Below the pieces are notes generated by a model. That model was not told the origin of the DNA. It was given only the letters and a program-made list of their open reading frames with translations, and searched no databases. A stretch of DNA of 64,000 nucleotides from Roseovarius sp. Pro17 (GTDB lineage: Bacteria; Pseudomonadota; Alphaproteobacteria; Rhodobacterales; Rhodobacteraceae), in contig NZ_CP141179.1 of NCBI RefSeq assembly GCF_035599575.1, positions 3,038,001 to 3,102,000 of the forward strand, written 5' to 3'. Both the position numbers and the translations under genes were made by a program. Each line of letters opens with the position of its first letter. The first letter of the stretch is position 1. Of the stretch, positions 1-8,824 are shown one piece after another.

Positions 1-1327
1 TGAGGTAGATCACAAAGCCCAGCGGGAACCCGATGACAAAGGCGTATTGCGAGTACCACGCCGCCACCGCGCCCGCGATCAACCACGCCAGAAGCCCCGC
101 GATATTGACGCCACCCGTGTAGCGGAACTGACCAGTGTGGCTATAAAGGTCGGGGACGTTGAGGCGTCGTTTACGCAGCACATAGTAATCCGCGATCATG
201 ATGCCACCGATCGCCGACAGGAACGCGCCGTAATACCCAAGGAAGACGAACAGGTTGTCCAGTATCGCCCAAGGAAAGCACAGCGTGCCGACGATGCCGG
301 CCAATGCCACCGCGAGCTTGTAGTTGATGAACCGCGGCGCGAGGTTGATGAAGGTCAGCGCCGAGGGGATCAGGTTGGCCGAGTTGTTCGTCGACCACTG
401 TGCCAGAACTACCAGTGCCAGCAGGATCACCAGCGAGAATCCCTGGCCTTCGCCCTGAATCACTTCGATCGGGTTCCAGTTGCCAGTGGCAATGAACGAC
501 ACGCCACCGATCCCGGCAATAAGCGCCTGAGTGACCGGCAAGGCGATCAGCTGTGCAAGGAAGACGTTGCGGTTGCGAGCAACAAATCCGCGCGCACCGG
601 CCTGCGTCTTGACGAAGCGCGTCAGGTTGGGAACGTCGATGGCCATCGTCGACCAAAAGCTGAGGTTGGCGATGAAAAGCACCATCAACGACATTTCGCC
701 AGCACCCTCGTAGTTCCAGAGGTTGATGCCATTTGTCTCGGCCACGCCTTCCAGTGTGAAATACATCCAGATCGAGATGGCGATGATCGCGGGTGCCGCC
801 AGCGAGGCGAGCCTTTCGACCGATTTGATGCCCATTGCGGTATTGGCGACCTGCAGGATGGCAAAGATCACATACCAGACGAACCAGTTGTTAAAGCCCA
901 GAAAATATTCGCCAATCCCGTTGAGGGCCAGCGCCCCCAGATAGGTCTGAATGCCGAACCACATTGCCGCGATCAACCCGCGCGAAACCGCCGGAAGGTG
1001 TGTGCCGTGTATACCGAAGGGCGCGCGCAGATAGACGGCAAAGGGCAGGCCATGTTCGGTGCCGATGTCTGCGGTCAGCACCATCAATGCCCCGATACAC
1101 AGGTTGGCCAGAAAGATGATCAGGATAACTGTGGTCAGCGACACACCGCCGCCGACGCCTGCCGCACCCAGTGAATAGGTCGCGATGATGACGGCGATAC
1201 CAACCCAGATCCACGCATAGCCCATCAGGCCGATCGGGCGTTGACCCAATAATGTCGGCAGGATCGATTCCTCGATCAGGCCGGTGCGTTCGTGCTCCGC
1301 ATGACGAACTTGTTCTGTTGCTGTCAT
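1..1327 (-). CDS. NCS1-family permease (hydantoin/nucleobase type), 3' end outside window
   Basis: This is a polytopic inner-membrane protein with 442 codons visible and no stop before the window edge. Full NCS1 carriers are about 480-500 residues, so only the tail is missing. The protein opens MTATEQVRHAEHERTG and then runs through many hydrophobic helices broken by short polar loops. The motifs NNWFVWY and ANTAMGIKS and the later SATGNWNP-like loop fit the NCS1 (cytosine/purine/uracil/allantoin/hydantoin) family of cation symporters. An AGGGAAA site lies just upstream of the ATG. The gene sits 68 bp downstream of hyuB in the same direction, so the likely substrate is a hydantoin or related ring compound. 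The substrate is inferred from context. Confidence 0.85.
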   Translation of the reverse strand, partial: MTATEQVRHAEHERTGLIEESILPTLLGQRPIGLMGYAWIWVGIAVIIATYSLGAAGVGGGVSLTTVILIIFLANLCIGALMVLTADIGTEHGLPFAVYLRAPFGIHGTHLPAVSRGLIAAMWFGIQTYLGALALNGIGEYFLGFNNWFVWYVIFAILQVANTAMGIKSVERLASLAAPAIIAISIWMYFTLEGVAETNGINLWNYEGAGEMSLMVLFIANLSFWSTMAIDVPNLTRFVKTQAGARGFVARNRNVFLAQLIALPVTQALIAGIGGVSFIATGNWNPIEVIQGEGQGFSLVILLALVVLAQWSTNNSANLIPSALTFINLAPRFINYKLAVALAGIVGTLCFPWAILDNLFVFLGYYGAFLSAIGGIMIADYYVLRKRRLNVPDLYSHTGQFRYTGGVNIAGLLAWLIAGAVAAWYSQYAFVIGFPLGFVIYL

Positions 1328-1357
1328 TTTTTATTTTCCCTGCTGTCAGTTGAATTG

Positions 1358-1382
1358 GGCCGGCCCGCTAAGCGGACCGGCC
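1358..1382 (-). other. Intercistronic hairpin between hyuB and permease gene
   Basis: A GC-rich inverted repeat (GGCCGG-x-CCGC with GCGG-x-CCGGCC, one mismatch, three-base loop) occupies the 68-bp gap between hyuB and the permease. No T-run follows on the transcribed strand. It is therefore more likely an mRNA-stabilising or partial-attenuation hairpin than a full terminator. Confidence 0.35.
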
Positions 1383-1395
1383 GATGCGGTTCGGT

Positions 1396-3171
1396 TCAAG
1401 CGGCTGCTGCCAGCTCTTTGCGGCGCGTCTTGGTGGCAGCCAGATCGACAGTCTCGGCGTCTAGATCCAAAATCACGCCATAGACGTCGACGGCGTGTTC
1501 GGCTGAGCAGAAACCGTCCAGCACATCATCCAGCACCTTTTGCGGCGAGCGTTCCAAGGGACTGCCATAGCCGCCGCCACACGGGCTGTAATAGGCCATC
1601 ACATCATCCTTGCGGACCTCCTTGCCGTGAAACTTGGAATGCATGACCTCTGCGGGTTCATTGTTCGACACGTTATAAATATCGCACTTGCCTGCCGCCC
1701 CTTCGGTGCCACCAAAAATGCCCCACGGCACGTTGGTGTGGCGCTCGCTTTCATGCGTAATGATGCCGTCGGTCAGCATCCGCTGCGCCTTGACCACGCC
1801 GATGCCGCCCCGGTATTTGCCTGCGCCCGGCATCACGTCGTCGCGCAGCTCATACCGCTCGCAGATCATCGGAACATGCATCGCCAGATCTTCCAGCGGG
1901 TTATTGCGGGTGTTGGCCATCAGGTTGTCGATGGCATCTGGCCCGTCAGATTTCGGCCGTCCGCCATAAGCGCCCTCGTTGACCTCAAGAAACACCCAGT
2001 AATCGCCGCTTTCGCGCACCCCGGCATAGGACGCGAACGAAATTGACGCTGACGACCCGGCGATGATTTCTTCTGGCAGAACCGGCGCCATCGCCTTCAT
2101 GATGAGGTCGATCATATAGTTGCACTGGGTAAATCGTGCCTCGGCCGCAGCGGGTGAAATCGGGTTAAAGATCGACCCTTTGGGCGCGATCACCTCGATG
2201 GGCCGGAACGACCCCTGGTTCGACGGCACCCGCGTGTCCGAAGTCGCCGTATCGAGCAGCAGCTTGCGAAAGGCAGCAAAGGCCGCGACCTTGGTCGACC
2301 CCTCAAACGGCACGTTATAGGCCGTGGGCGTCTGCGGGGCGGACCCGGTCAGATCGACCGTGATAGAGTCGCCGCTGACGCGAACACATACTTTGACGGG
2401 CAGATGTTGGCCACGGTTGCGTCCGTCATCGTCCAGCCAACCCTCGGCGCGGTATTCACCGTTGGGAATATCCGCAATGCGCTGGCGCAGCATCTTTTCG
2501 GAATAATCCATCAGTTGGTTGCAGGCACCGAACACCAATTCCTTGCCGTATTGATCCAGCAACTCGTTGAACCGCTTGACCCCCAACCGGGCCGAGGAGA
2601 TCTGGGCCTCGATATCATCCACCAGCTGGCGCGCGGCGCGGCTGTTGTTGCGAATGAAGCGCCACATCGTCTCATTACGCTCACCCTTGCGGTAGAGCTT
2701 GGTTCCGGCAAACAGCATCCCCTCGGCATAAACGTCCGGCACGTCGATGATCAGGCCGGGCGTGGCCGCGCCGATATCGATATGGTGCGCGGTGTTGGCC
2801 GAATAACCGACCAGCTCGCCCTTGTGAAAGATCGGGATGACGATCGCCAGATCAGGAGTGTGCGAAGACCCATGATAGGGGTGGTTGTGAACGACGACAT
2901 CGCCTTCAAACCACTCGCCATCATCCAGCGTGTCCTGAATGCCGTGCAGATATCCGGGGATCGAGCCGATATGCATCGGCGTGGATTCCGACTCGCAGAG
3001 CGTGTTGAACTCGGTGTCGAACAGGCCCGCGCCCAGGTCCTCGGATTCCCGAATAATCGAGGAAAAGGACATGCGGAACAGCACGTGGGCCATTTCCTCG
3101 GCGATGGTTTCGATGGACCCTCGGATCACCTGAAGAGTGATCGGATCAATGGTCAAAGCGTCTTTTGGCAT
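1396..3171 (-). CDS. hyuB: Hydantoinase B / oxoprolinase-type B subunit (HyuB)
   Basis: The product is a 591-residue member of the HyuB family (PF02538), the B subunit of ATP-dependent cyclic-amide hydrolases such as N-methylhydantoinase, 5-oxoprolinase and acetophenone carboxylase. It begins PITLQVIRGSIETIAEEM and contains the family-typical stretches VVVHNHPYHGSSHTPD, ANTAHHIDIGAATPG and GAGKYRGGIG. The length is normal. A strong GGGAGGAAA ribosome site lies 6 bases before the ATG. It follows hyuA by 14 bp, so the two are co-translated and should form a complex. With an N-carbamoylsarcosine amidase-like gene two positions upstream, N-methylhydantoin is the most likely substrate. Other members of the same family act on different rings, so the substrate is an inference. 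Confidence 0.88.
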   Translation of the reverse strand: MPKDALTIDPITLQVIRGSIETIAEEMAHVLFRMSFSSIIRESEDLGAGLFDTEFNTLCESESTPMHIGSIPGYLHGIQDTLDDGEWFEGDVVVHNHPYHGSSHTPDLAIVIPIFHKGELVGYSANTAHHIDIGAATPGLIIDVPDVYAEGMLFAGTKLYRKGERNETMWRFIRNNSRAARQLVDDIEAQISSARLGVKRFNELLDQYGKELVFGACNQLMDYSEKMLRQRIADIPNGEYRAEGWLDDDGRNRGQHLPVKVCVRVSGDSITVDLTGSAPQTPTAYNVPFEGSTKVAAFAAFRKLLLDTATSDTRVPSNQGSFRPIEVIAPKGSIFNPISPAAAEARFTQCNYMIDLIMKAMAPVLPEEIIAGSSASISFASYAGVRESGDYWVFLEVNEGAYGGRPKSDGPDAIDNLMANTRNNPLEDLAMHVPMICERYELRDDVMPGAGKYRGGIGVVKAQRMLTDGIITHESERHTNVPWGIFGGTEGAAGKCDIYNVSNNEPAEVMHSKFHGKEVRKDDVMAYYSPCGGGYGSPLERSPQKVLDDVLDGFCSAEHAVDVYGVILDLDAETVDLAATKTRRKELAAAA

Positions 3172-3185
3172 GTGAATTTCCTCCC

Positions 3186-5258
3186 TTAAATCTTGGTCAA
3201 CCGAAGGCTGCCATAGTCCTGGACCACGGCGCCGTAGCCGGGTGGTACAAGGGTTGTGGAGTTGTGCTGAATGATGATGGCCGGGCCTTCGACGCGGGCG
3301 CCAGCGCCCAGCTTGCCACGATCGAGCCGCGGGGTGACATGGCTCTGCCCGTCGTCGAACACGGTCAGGCGTTCATACATGAACGCGTTTTCCACATCGG
3401 CCGAAGTGCCCTTTGCCAGCTTGGCCAGCTCCAGATGCCGGACACTGGCCCTCGCGATGACGCGGACGTTGTAGAGTTCGACCAGCGCATCATCAAAGGA
3501 ATAGCCGTAATCCTGCTTGTGCGCCGCATGGAAGGCCGTGATCACTTCGGCCTTGTTGTCCAGTTTCAGCCCGCCTTCGGGCATCGGCACGCGCAGCTCA
3601 AAGCCCTGCCCGTGATAGCGCATTTCGGCAATAACCTCGTAAACCTGCAGGTCCTTGGCGATGTCGTCGCTTTCCAGATCCGAGCGGCCAGCGGCAGTCA
3701 GTTCGTCCACCACGGCATTCACCTTGTCCAGCGCCGTCTGGTCCGCGGTAAAGAGGTTGGTGATGACAGACCGCGTATGTTCGTATTGCAGATCACTGCC
3801 GAGTAGCCCCATCGCCGCCGTAATACCGGGCGCAATCGGCACCAGAATGTCACGTGCCGAGACCAGTTCCGCCAACGCGACACCGTGGAACGGACCCGCG
3901 CCGCCAAAGGGCATCAGCGAGAATTCCCTCGGGTCATAGCCACGCGCAACCGAGTTCGAACGGATTGTCAGCGCCATGTTATTGTTAACGATCTTGATGA
4001 TGCCCAACGCTGCATCGGTCACGCTGATCCCCAGTGGGTCTGCGATATGCTCTTTGATCGCCTTGTGCGACAGTGCGGAATCCAGCATCAGGTCGCCGCC
4101 CAGAAACTTGTCGGCATCCATCCGGCCCAGCACCACCTGCGCATCGGTCACGGTGGGTTCGGTGCCGCCACGACCGTAGCAAGCTGGCCCCGGTTCGGAC
4201 CCGGCCGATCGCGGTCCGACGTTAAATCCGCCCGCCTCGTCGAGAAAGGCGATCGAGCCGCCCCCTGCCCCAATGGTTTCCAGATCGATCATCGGCGCCA
4301 TCACTGCATGACCCGAAACCAGCGTGTCGCGCGGGTTCTTGATCCGCAACTCTCCGCCCGCGATAGTCGAGATATCGGCAGACGTACCGCCGATGTCGAC
4401 GGTCAGGATATTGGTGGTTCCGGCCAGTCGAGCCTCGGATAGCGCGCCCAGAACACCGCCGGCAGGGCCACTCATCAAGATGCCCACCGGCTTCTTGGCG
4501 CAGCCGTCGATGGTCGAGATGCCGCCGTTCGACTGGATCACGCGCAGCTTTGCGGGGATGCCGCCATCGCGCACCTTTTGCTCCAAGTTGCGCAGATACA
4601 ATGCCGATTGCGGCCCGACAAAAGCGTTCATCGCGACGGTCGAAAAGCGTTCGTATTCGCGGATCACGTTCGCCACCTGAGAGGACAGCGAAAGATAGGC
4701 GTCCGGCATTTCCTCCAGCACAATCTCGCCGGCGCGCTTTTCATGCGCGTCATTGAGGAACGAGAACATGAACCCCACGCAAACCGATTTAATGCCACGC
4801 TTGCGAAACAACGCGCAGGCCTCGCGGATCTCATCCTCGGCCAGCGCCGTCTCGACCTCTCCGGTGGGGGGGCGGATACGCTCGGTGATGGGAATGCGGT
4901 TGCGGCGCTTGACCAGCGGATGGCTCTGCCATGGGACGTCGAAATGCAGCGAAAAGTTATGCGGCCGTTTGTGGCGGCCGATATGCAGAATGTCACGGAA
5001 ACCGCGCGAGGTCAGCATGCCAACCTCAGCGCCGTTATGTTCAATGGTGATGTTGGTTGCCACGGTGGTGCCGTGGTTGATCACGTCGATATCCTCTTTG
5101 GCAATCCCCGCGATGTCGCAAATCTGGTGAATGCCTTCCACCACCGCGATAGACTGGTCCTTGATCGTGCTGGGAACCTTGTGAAAAAAGGTGCCTTTCG
5201 CACATTCCAGCACGAGATCGGTGTTGGTTCCACCAACGTCTACGCCAATTCTTGCCAT
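3186..5258 (-). CDS. hyuA: Hydantoinase A / oxoprolinase-type A subunit (HyuA)
   Basis: The product is 690 residues, the usual HyuA length. The N-terminal GVDVGGTNTD (residues 5-14) is the phosphate-binding loop of the ASKHA-like fold. It is followed by NHGTTVATN (61-69) and further on by GGTSADIST and GPACYGRGG-type motifs. The protein supplies the ATP-dependent activation step for opening a cyclic amide, working with HyuB. I place the start at MARIGVDVGG rather than at an upstream frame extension: the family begins immediately before this loop, and a GGGAAA site precedes the ATG. Operon order is amidohydrolase, hyuA, hyuB, permease. Confidence 0.88.
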   Translation of the reverse strand: MARIGVDVGGTNTDLVLECAKGTFFHKVPSTIKDQSIAVVEGIHQICDIAGIAKEDIDVINHGTTVATNITIEHNGAEVGMLTSRGFRDILHIGRHKRPHNFSLHFDVPWQSHPLVKRRNRIPITERIRPPTGEVETALAEDEIREACALFRKRGIKSVCVGFMFSFLNDAHEKRAGEIVLEEMPDAYLSLSSQVANVIREYERFSTVAMNAFVGPQSALYLRNLEQKVRDGGIPAKLRVIQSNGGISTIDGCAKKPVGILMSGPAGGVLGALSEARLAGTTNILTVDIGGTSADISTIAGGELRIKNPRDTLVSGHAVMAPMIDLETIGAGGGSIAFLDEAGGFNVGPRSAGSEPGPACYGRGGTEPTVTDAQVVLGRMDADKFLGGDLMLDSALSHKAIKEHIADPLGISVTDAALGIIKIVNNNMALTIRSNSVARGYDPREFSLMPFGGAGPFHGVALAELVSARDILVPIAPGITAAMGLLGSDLQYEHTRSVITNLFTADQTALDKVNAVVDELTAAGRSDLESDDIAKDLQVYEVIAEMRYHGQGFELRVPMPEGGLKLDNKAEVITAFHAAHKQDYGYSFDDALVELYNVRVIARASVRHLELAKLAKGTSADVENAFMYERLTVFDDGQSHVTPRLDRGKLGAGARVEGPAIIIQHNSTTLVPPGYGAVVQDYGSLRLTKI

Positions 5259-5332
5259 CTTGTTTTTCCCTGTACTTGCATCTGATGACTGCGAGATCCG
5301 GTCGGCCGGTTCTGACCCGCAGCGAAACGTTA

Positions 5333-5358
5333 AAGGGCACCCGTTGAGGGGTGCCCTT
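5333..5358 (-). other. Intercistronic hairpin before hyuA
   Basis: A perfect 10-bp stem (AAGGGCACCC with its complement) with a 6-base loop sits between the amidohydrolase stop and the hyuA start. Only a short TTTAA follows on the minus strand. This suggests partial termination or mRNA processing that would let the first gene be expressed differently from hyuAB. Confidence 0.45.
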
Positions 5359-5365
5359 GGTGTCG

Positions 5366-6088
5366 CTATTCTGCTGCGGCCTTGCTGCCCTTCACGTTGT
5401 TGAGGTAGTCGACACATGTGTCGACCGTCTCGACATCGCCGAATTTGGCGTCGATATCAAAGAGGTTCCAAGCCACCGCGCCCGGCACCCGGTCGCCAAT
5501 CGCTTCCTTGACCGCAATGGTGCGGAAGCCGTCGGCGATGCCGTCGCAGATGGTCTGGCGCACGCACGCGCAAGCCGTCACGCCGGTGACCAGGATCGTA
5601 TCTACGCCATTGGCGCGCAGGATGCCGGCCAGTTCGGTGCCGTGGAACGAGCTCGCGCGCTTTTTCAGCAGGGTGTATTCCCCTTTGACCGGCGCGATGC
5701 GGCTGTCGATGGCCCAAAGATCCTTGTCGGCCAGATCCACCACGTCAATCGGAATCTTGTCGTGCCACAGGCCCATATCGGTAAAGGGCGCGTTTCGGTC
5801 GGTGATCTCATAAGCGGTGGTAACATGGATGACCGGATGGCCATTGGCGCGGCATGCCTCCAGCAGGCGCTGCATACCGGGGATGATCTCGTTATCCATC
5901 TTGTCCTGATCGCAGGTGAACGGATTGCCCGGACGCGTCCAGGCGTTGGCGAGATCGACACTGACCAGCGCCGGTTTCTTGCCAAAACCGACACGACGCT
6001 GAAAGCCGCGTTCCTTATAAAGCTTGGATGCAGCATCAAATGCCTGGCTAAGCATCCGGTCGAGTTCGGCGTTGTCAACTTCAGTCAT
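5366..6088 (-). CDS. N-carbamoylsarcosine amidase-like cysteine hydrolase (isochorismatase superfamily)
   Basis: The product is 240 residues. The isochorismatase-fold triad is visible as Asp45 (LVSVDLANAW), Lys142/143 (LLKKRASSFHGT) and Cys175 (GVTACACVRQT). The segments KERGFQRRVGFGKKPA and NLFDIDAKFGDV closely resemble what I remember of Arthrobacter N-carbamoylsarcosine amidohydrolase, which gives sarcosine, CO2 and ammonia. It is the first gene of the hyuA-hyuB-permease operon, which fits the N-methylhydantoin to N-carbamoylsarcosine to sarcosine route. I use the ATG at 6088, preceded by AAGAGGA, and not the longer upstream frame, whose extra residues look non-coding. Substrate specificity is an inference. 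Confidence 0.78.
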   Translation of the reverse strand: MTEVDNAELDRMLSQAFDAASKLYKERGFQRRVGFGKKPALVSVDLANAWTRPGNPFTCDQDKMDNEIIPGMQRLLEACRANGHPVIHVTTAYEITDRNAPFTDMGLWHDKIPIDVVDLADKDLWAIDSRIAPVKGEYTLLKKRASSFHGTELAGILRANGVDTILVTGVTACACVRQTICDGIADGFRTIAVKEAIGDRVPGAVAWNLFDIDAKFGDVETVDTCVDYLNNVKGSKAAAE

Positions 6089-6304
6089 GTTCTTATGATC
6101 CTCTTGTCTGTTCGCGTCGTCCGGCGATGCGCCGCATGACGATATGGGCGATACTAATTTCTGTGAATCTCTCTCACGCTGTTCAGCTTTCCACTCGCCA
6201 GACGGGCAAACAATCGCCGTATCAGCCATTATCATTGCGATTTTTGCATTAATGGGATTTAGTCGTTTAAACACCTGACTTTACCTAGCGTAAGGCGCCT
6301 TAGA

Positions 6305-7204
6305 TTGAGTACCTCTCCGCAATCCCGCGACATTGATGCATTCAAGATGGTGGCGGTCGAACTGAGTTTTCGCCGTGCAGCAGCAAGGCTGGCCATCGAT
6401 CAAAGCGCGCTGAGTCGCCGCATTCGACAGCTCGAAGACTTGCTGGGCTATCAGCTTGTCCGGCGCACCACTCGCGAGGTGTCGCTGACCGCAGCGGGTG
6501 AGGTTTTCTACGAACGTACCCGTCTCATCTCGTCGCAAATCGAGGCCGCAGTGCAGGCCGGGCGAATTGCGGCAGAAGGCAAGAAAGGCATCCTGCGCAT
6601 CGGCTACATGTCGTTTTCAGCGATTGACCTGATGCCCAGGATCGTACGCGAGTACACCCGGCGTTATCCGGACGTAGAGCTCGATCTGAGATATATCCGC
6701 ACCCAAGGCCAGAAGATCGAACTGTCGCGCAATAATATTGACCTCGGTTTCATGCTGGGCCCGTTTCGGCACCCGCAAATCGAAACGGTGCAGATGCGAG
6801 AGGAGCGCTACGTTGCGATCCTGCCGTTTGATCACCGCCTCTCGACCCGCAGCGCGGTTACGCTGGGCGAGATTGCCAGCTACCCTCTGGTTCTGGGCAA
6901 TATGGAACAATGGGAAACGTTCCGGCTGATGATCGACGACCTGTTCCACCGTGGCGGGCACAGTATCGACATTCGCTATGAGGCATCCAACGCCCTTGGC
7001 ATCCTTGGGCTGGTCGGCCACGGGTTGGGCCTGTCAGTCTACGCCGAAGGCATCACGCGGCTTCAGCCGCGAAACATCATGACCAAACCGATTTCGGATT
7101 GCGACATGCGGATTTCCACGCTCCTCGCATGGAACCGGGCCTATAAAACGCCCGCTCTGATGAATTTCGTCAACGTTGCCAAAGAGATTGCGAATGACGA
7201 GTGA
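6305..7204 (+). CDS. LysR-family transcriptional regulator
   Basis: The product is 299 residues. The N-terminal winged helix-turn-helix (DAFKMVAVELSFRRAAARLAI followed by SALSRRIRQLEDLLG) is at residues 10-50. It is followed by a periplasmic-binding-like effector domain (ILRIGYMSFSAIDLMPRIV onward). The start is TTG at 6305 with AAGG about 9 bases upstream; any later start would cut the HTH. It is divergent from the amidohydrolase-hyuAB operon across a 216-bp intergenic region, the classical arrangement in which a LysR protein controls its neighbour. The effector would be a pathway ring compound or intermediate; no operator was assigned with confidence. Confidence 0.88.
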   Translation: MSTSPQSRDIDAFKMVAVELSFRRAAARLAIDQSALSRRIRQLEDLLGYQLVRRTTREVSLTAAGEVFYERTRLISSQIEAAVQAGRIAAEGKKGILRIGYMSFSAIDLMPRIVREYTRRYPDVELDLRYIRTQGQKIELSRNNIDLGFMLGPFRHPQIETVQMREERYVAILPFDHRLSTRSAVTLGEIASYPLVLGNMEQWETFRLMIDDLFHRGGHSIDIRYEASNALGILGLVGHGLGLSVYAEGITRLQPRNIMTKPISDCDMRISTLLAWNRAYKTPALMNFVNVAKEIANDE

Positions 7205-7347
7205 TATTTCCGGCTCTGGGGTCAGACATCGCCAGCCGGATGCTAAAAGCCTGCTGACTACACGGTGAGCCAGCACTCACGCTTGGCTAAACATCCCAGT
7301 GTTTCTCAAACGCCCCGACAGGCTGTAGCCGCCGAGTTGCTCGCCTT

Positions 7348-8814
7348 TCAGCGCATCACAAACGGATCGGGGATCGGCGCGTCGCTTGTGCGCAGCCAGA
7401 CGGCTTTGGTCTTGGTGTAATCCAGCGCCGCCTGTATCCCGCCTTCGCGTCCGTGGCCGCTGAGGCCATGGCCGCCAAACGGGGCAATCGGGCTGACGGC
7501 GCGATACGTATTTACCCAGACGATGCCCGCACGAAGGCCACGGATCATGCGGTGGGCACGGGTCAGGTCATTGGTAAAAACACCTGAGGCCAGACCGAAC
7601 GCCGTGTCATTGGCGATTTGCAGGGCCTCTTCCTCGGTGTCGAAACCTAGAACGGAAAGAACCGGACCAAAGAACTCATTTGTCAGGCAAGTTGCGTCAG
7701 GCGCGTCCGAACAATCAATGATCGTGGGCGGAAAATAATTGCCCTCCCGCGCCAAGGGCCGCCCGCCGGTGATGAGAGTTGCGCCTGCCGCCTCGGACCT
7801 TTTGATCAGATCGATAGCGGTGTCGACCTGCCCGGCAGTGCAGAGCGGCCCGACCTCGGTTGCCACATCATCGGGCGCGCCGATAACCACGGCCTCGGCT
7901 TTTTCCTTGAGCCGCGCGAGGAAGGCATCTTTGATCTTATTTGCGATAACCAGCCGCGAGCCAGCCACACAGCTTTGCCCAGTGGCCGCGAAAATGCCCG
8001 ACACCTGCGCGTTTACCGCGCTTTCGATATCCGCGTCGTCAAACACGATGAACGGGGATTTTCCGCCTAGTTCCAGCGATGTCGAAGCAAGGTTTTCCGC
8101 CGAATTGCGCACGATGTGACGCGCGGTTTCAGGCCCGCCGGTGAACGCGACATGGCTCACCTTTGGGTGGCTGGTCAGAACGGCGCCACATTCCCGGCCA
8201 AAGCCGGTGATCACGTTCAGCACGCCGGGCGGGAACCCGGCCTGATCAAATATCCGCGCAAATTCCAGCATCGGCGCCGGCCCCTCTTCCGAGGCCTTCA
8301 GCACCATTGTACACCCCGCCGCCAGCGCCGGTCCGATCTTGACCGCGGATAGGAACAATTGCGAGTTCCAGGGAACGACTGCTGCGACAACGCCGATAGG
8401 CTCGCGGCGCAGCCAGACCTCCATGTCCGGCTTGTCGATCGGCAAATGCGCCCCTTCGATCTTGTCTGCCAAACCGGCGTAATAGCGATAATACTCGGCC
8501 ACGTAGGCAATCTGCGCCGTGGTTTCGCGAATGATCTTACCGGTATCGCGCGTCTCCAGCTTGGCCAGAGACTGCGCGTTTTCGGCAATCAGGTCAGCCA
8601 GCCGCAGCAGCAGTTTTCCACGCGCAGAGGCCGTTATTCCCGCCCAGACGGGCGCGTAAAACGCGGCGTGCGCGGCGTCGACAGCCGCGTTGACGTCATC
8701 GCTGCGCGCCTCGGGCATCATGGCCCAGATCCGGCCTGTTGCGGGATCGCGGCTCTCAAATTGGGCGGAGCCGTCCGAAAACACGCCGCCGATATACTGC
8801 TGAAACTGCTGCAT
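7348..8814 (-). CDS. Aldehyde dehydrogenase (TgnC-like candidate)
   Basis: The product is 488 residues, full length for NAD(P)-dependent aldehyde dehydrogenases. The oxyanion/cofactor motif PWN is at 148-150, the general base is Glu248 in SLELGGKSPF, and the nucleophile is Cys282 in GQSCVAGSR. A GAAGGA site precedes the ATG and overlaps the stop region of the monooxygenase gene upstream. It is the last gene of a five-gene operon with a luciferase-type monooxygenase, flavin reductase, alpha/beta hydrolase and DUF1185 protein. By analogy with the trigonelline pathway it would oxidise the semialdehyde or lactone made by ring cleavage, or succinate semialdehyde. The exact substrate is not readable from the sequence. 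Confidence 0.85.
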   Translation of the reverse strand: MQQFQQYIGGVFSDGSAQFESRDPATGRIWAMMPEARSDDVNAAVDAAHAAFYAPVWAGITASARGKLLLRLADLIAENAQSLAKLETRDTGKIIRETTAQIAYVAEYYRYYAGLADKIEGAHLPIDKPDMEVWLRREPIGVVAAVVPWNSQLFLSAVKIGPALAAGCTMVLKASEEGPAPMLEFARIFDQAGFPPGVLNVITGFGRECGAVLTSHPKVSHVAFTGGPETARHIVRNSAENLASTSLELGGKSPFIVFDDADIESAVNAQVSGIFAATGQSCVAGSRLVIANKIKDAFLARLKEKAEAVVIGAPDDVATEVGPLCTAGQVDTAIDLIKRSEAAGATLITGGRPLAREGNYFPPTIIDCSDAPDATCLTNEFFGPVLSVLGFDTEEEALQIANDTAFGLASGVFTNDLTRAHRMIRGLRAGIVWVNTYRAVSPIAPFGGHGLSGHGREGGIQAALDYTKTKAVWLRTSDAPIPDPFVMR

Positions 8815-8824
8815 ACTCTATCCT

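Noticed and set aside
47..1174. Plus-strand 375-codon open frame
   Set aside because: It is the complement of the NCS1 permease and reads as an Arg/Asp/Gln-rich sequence without domains or a ribosome site.
7205..7347. Terminator after the LysR gene (TCCGGCT / AGCCGGA)
   Set aside because: Arms are only 7 bp with an 18-base loop and no T-run, too weak to call.
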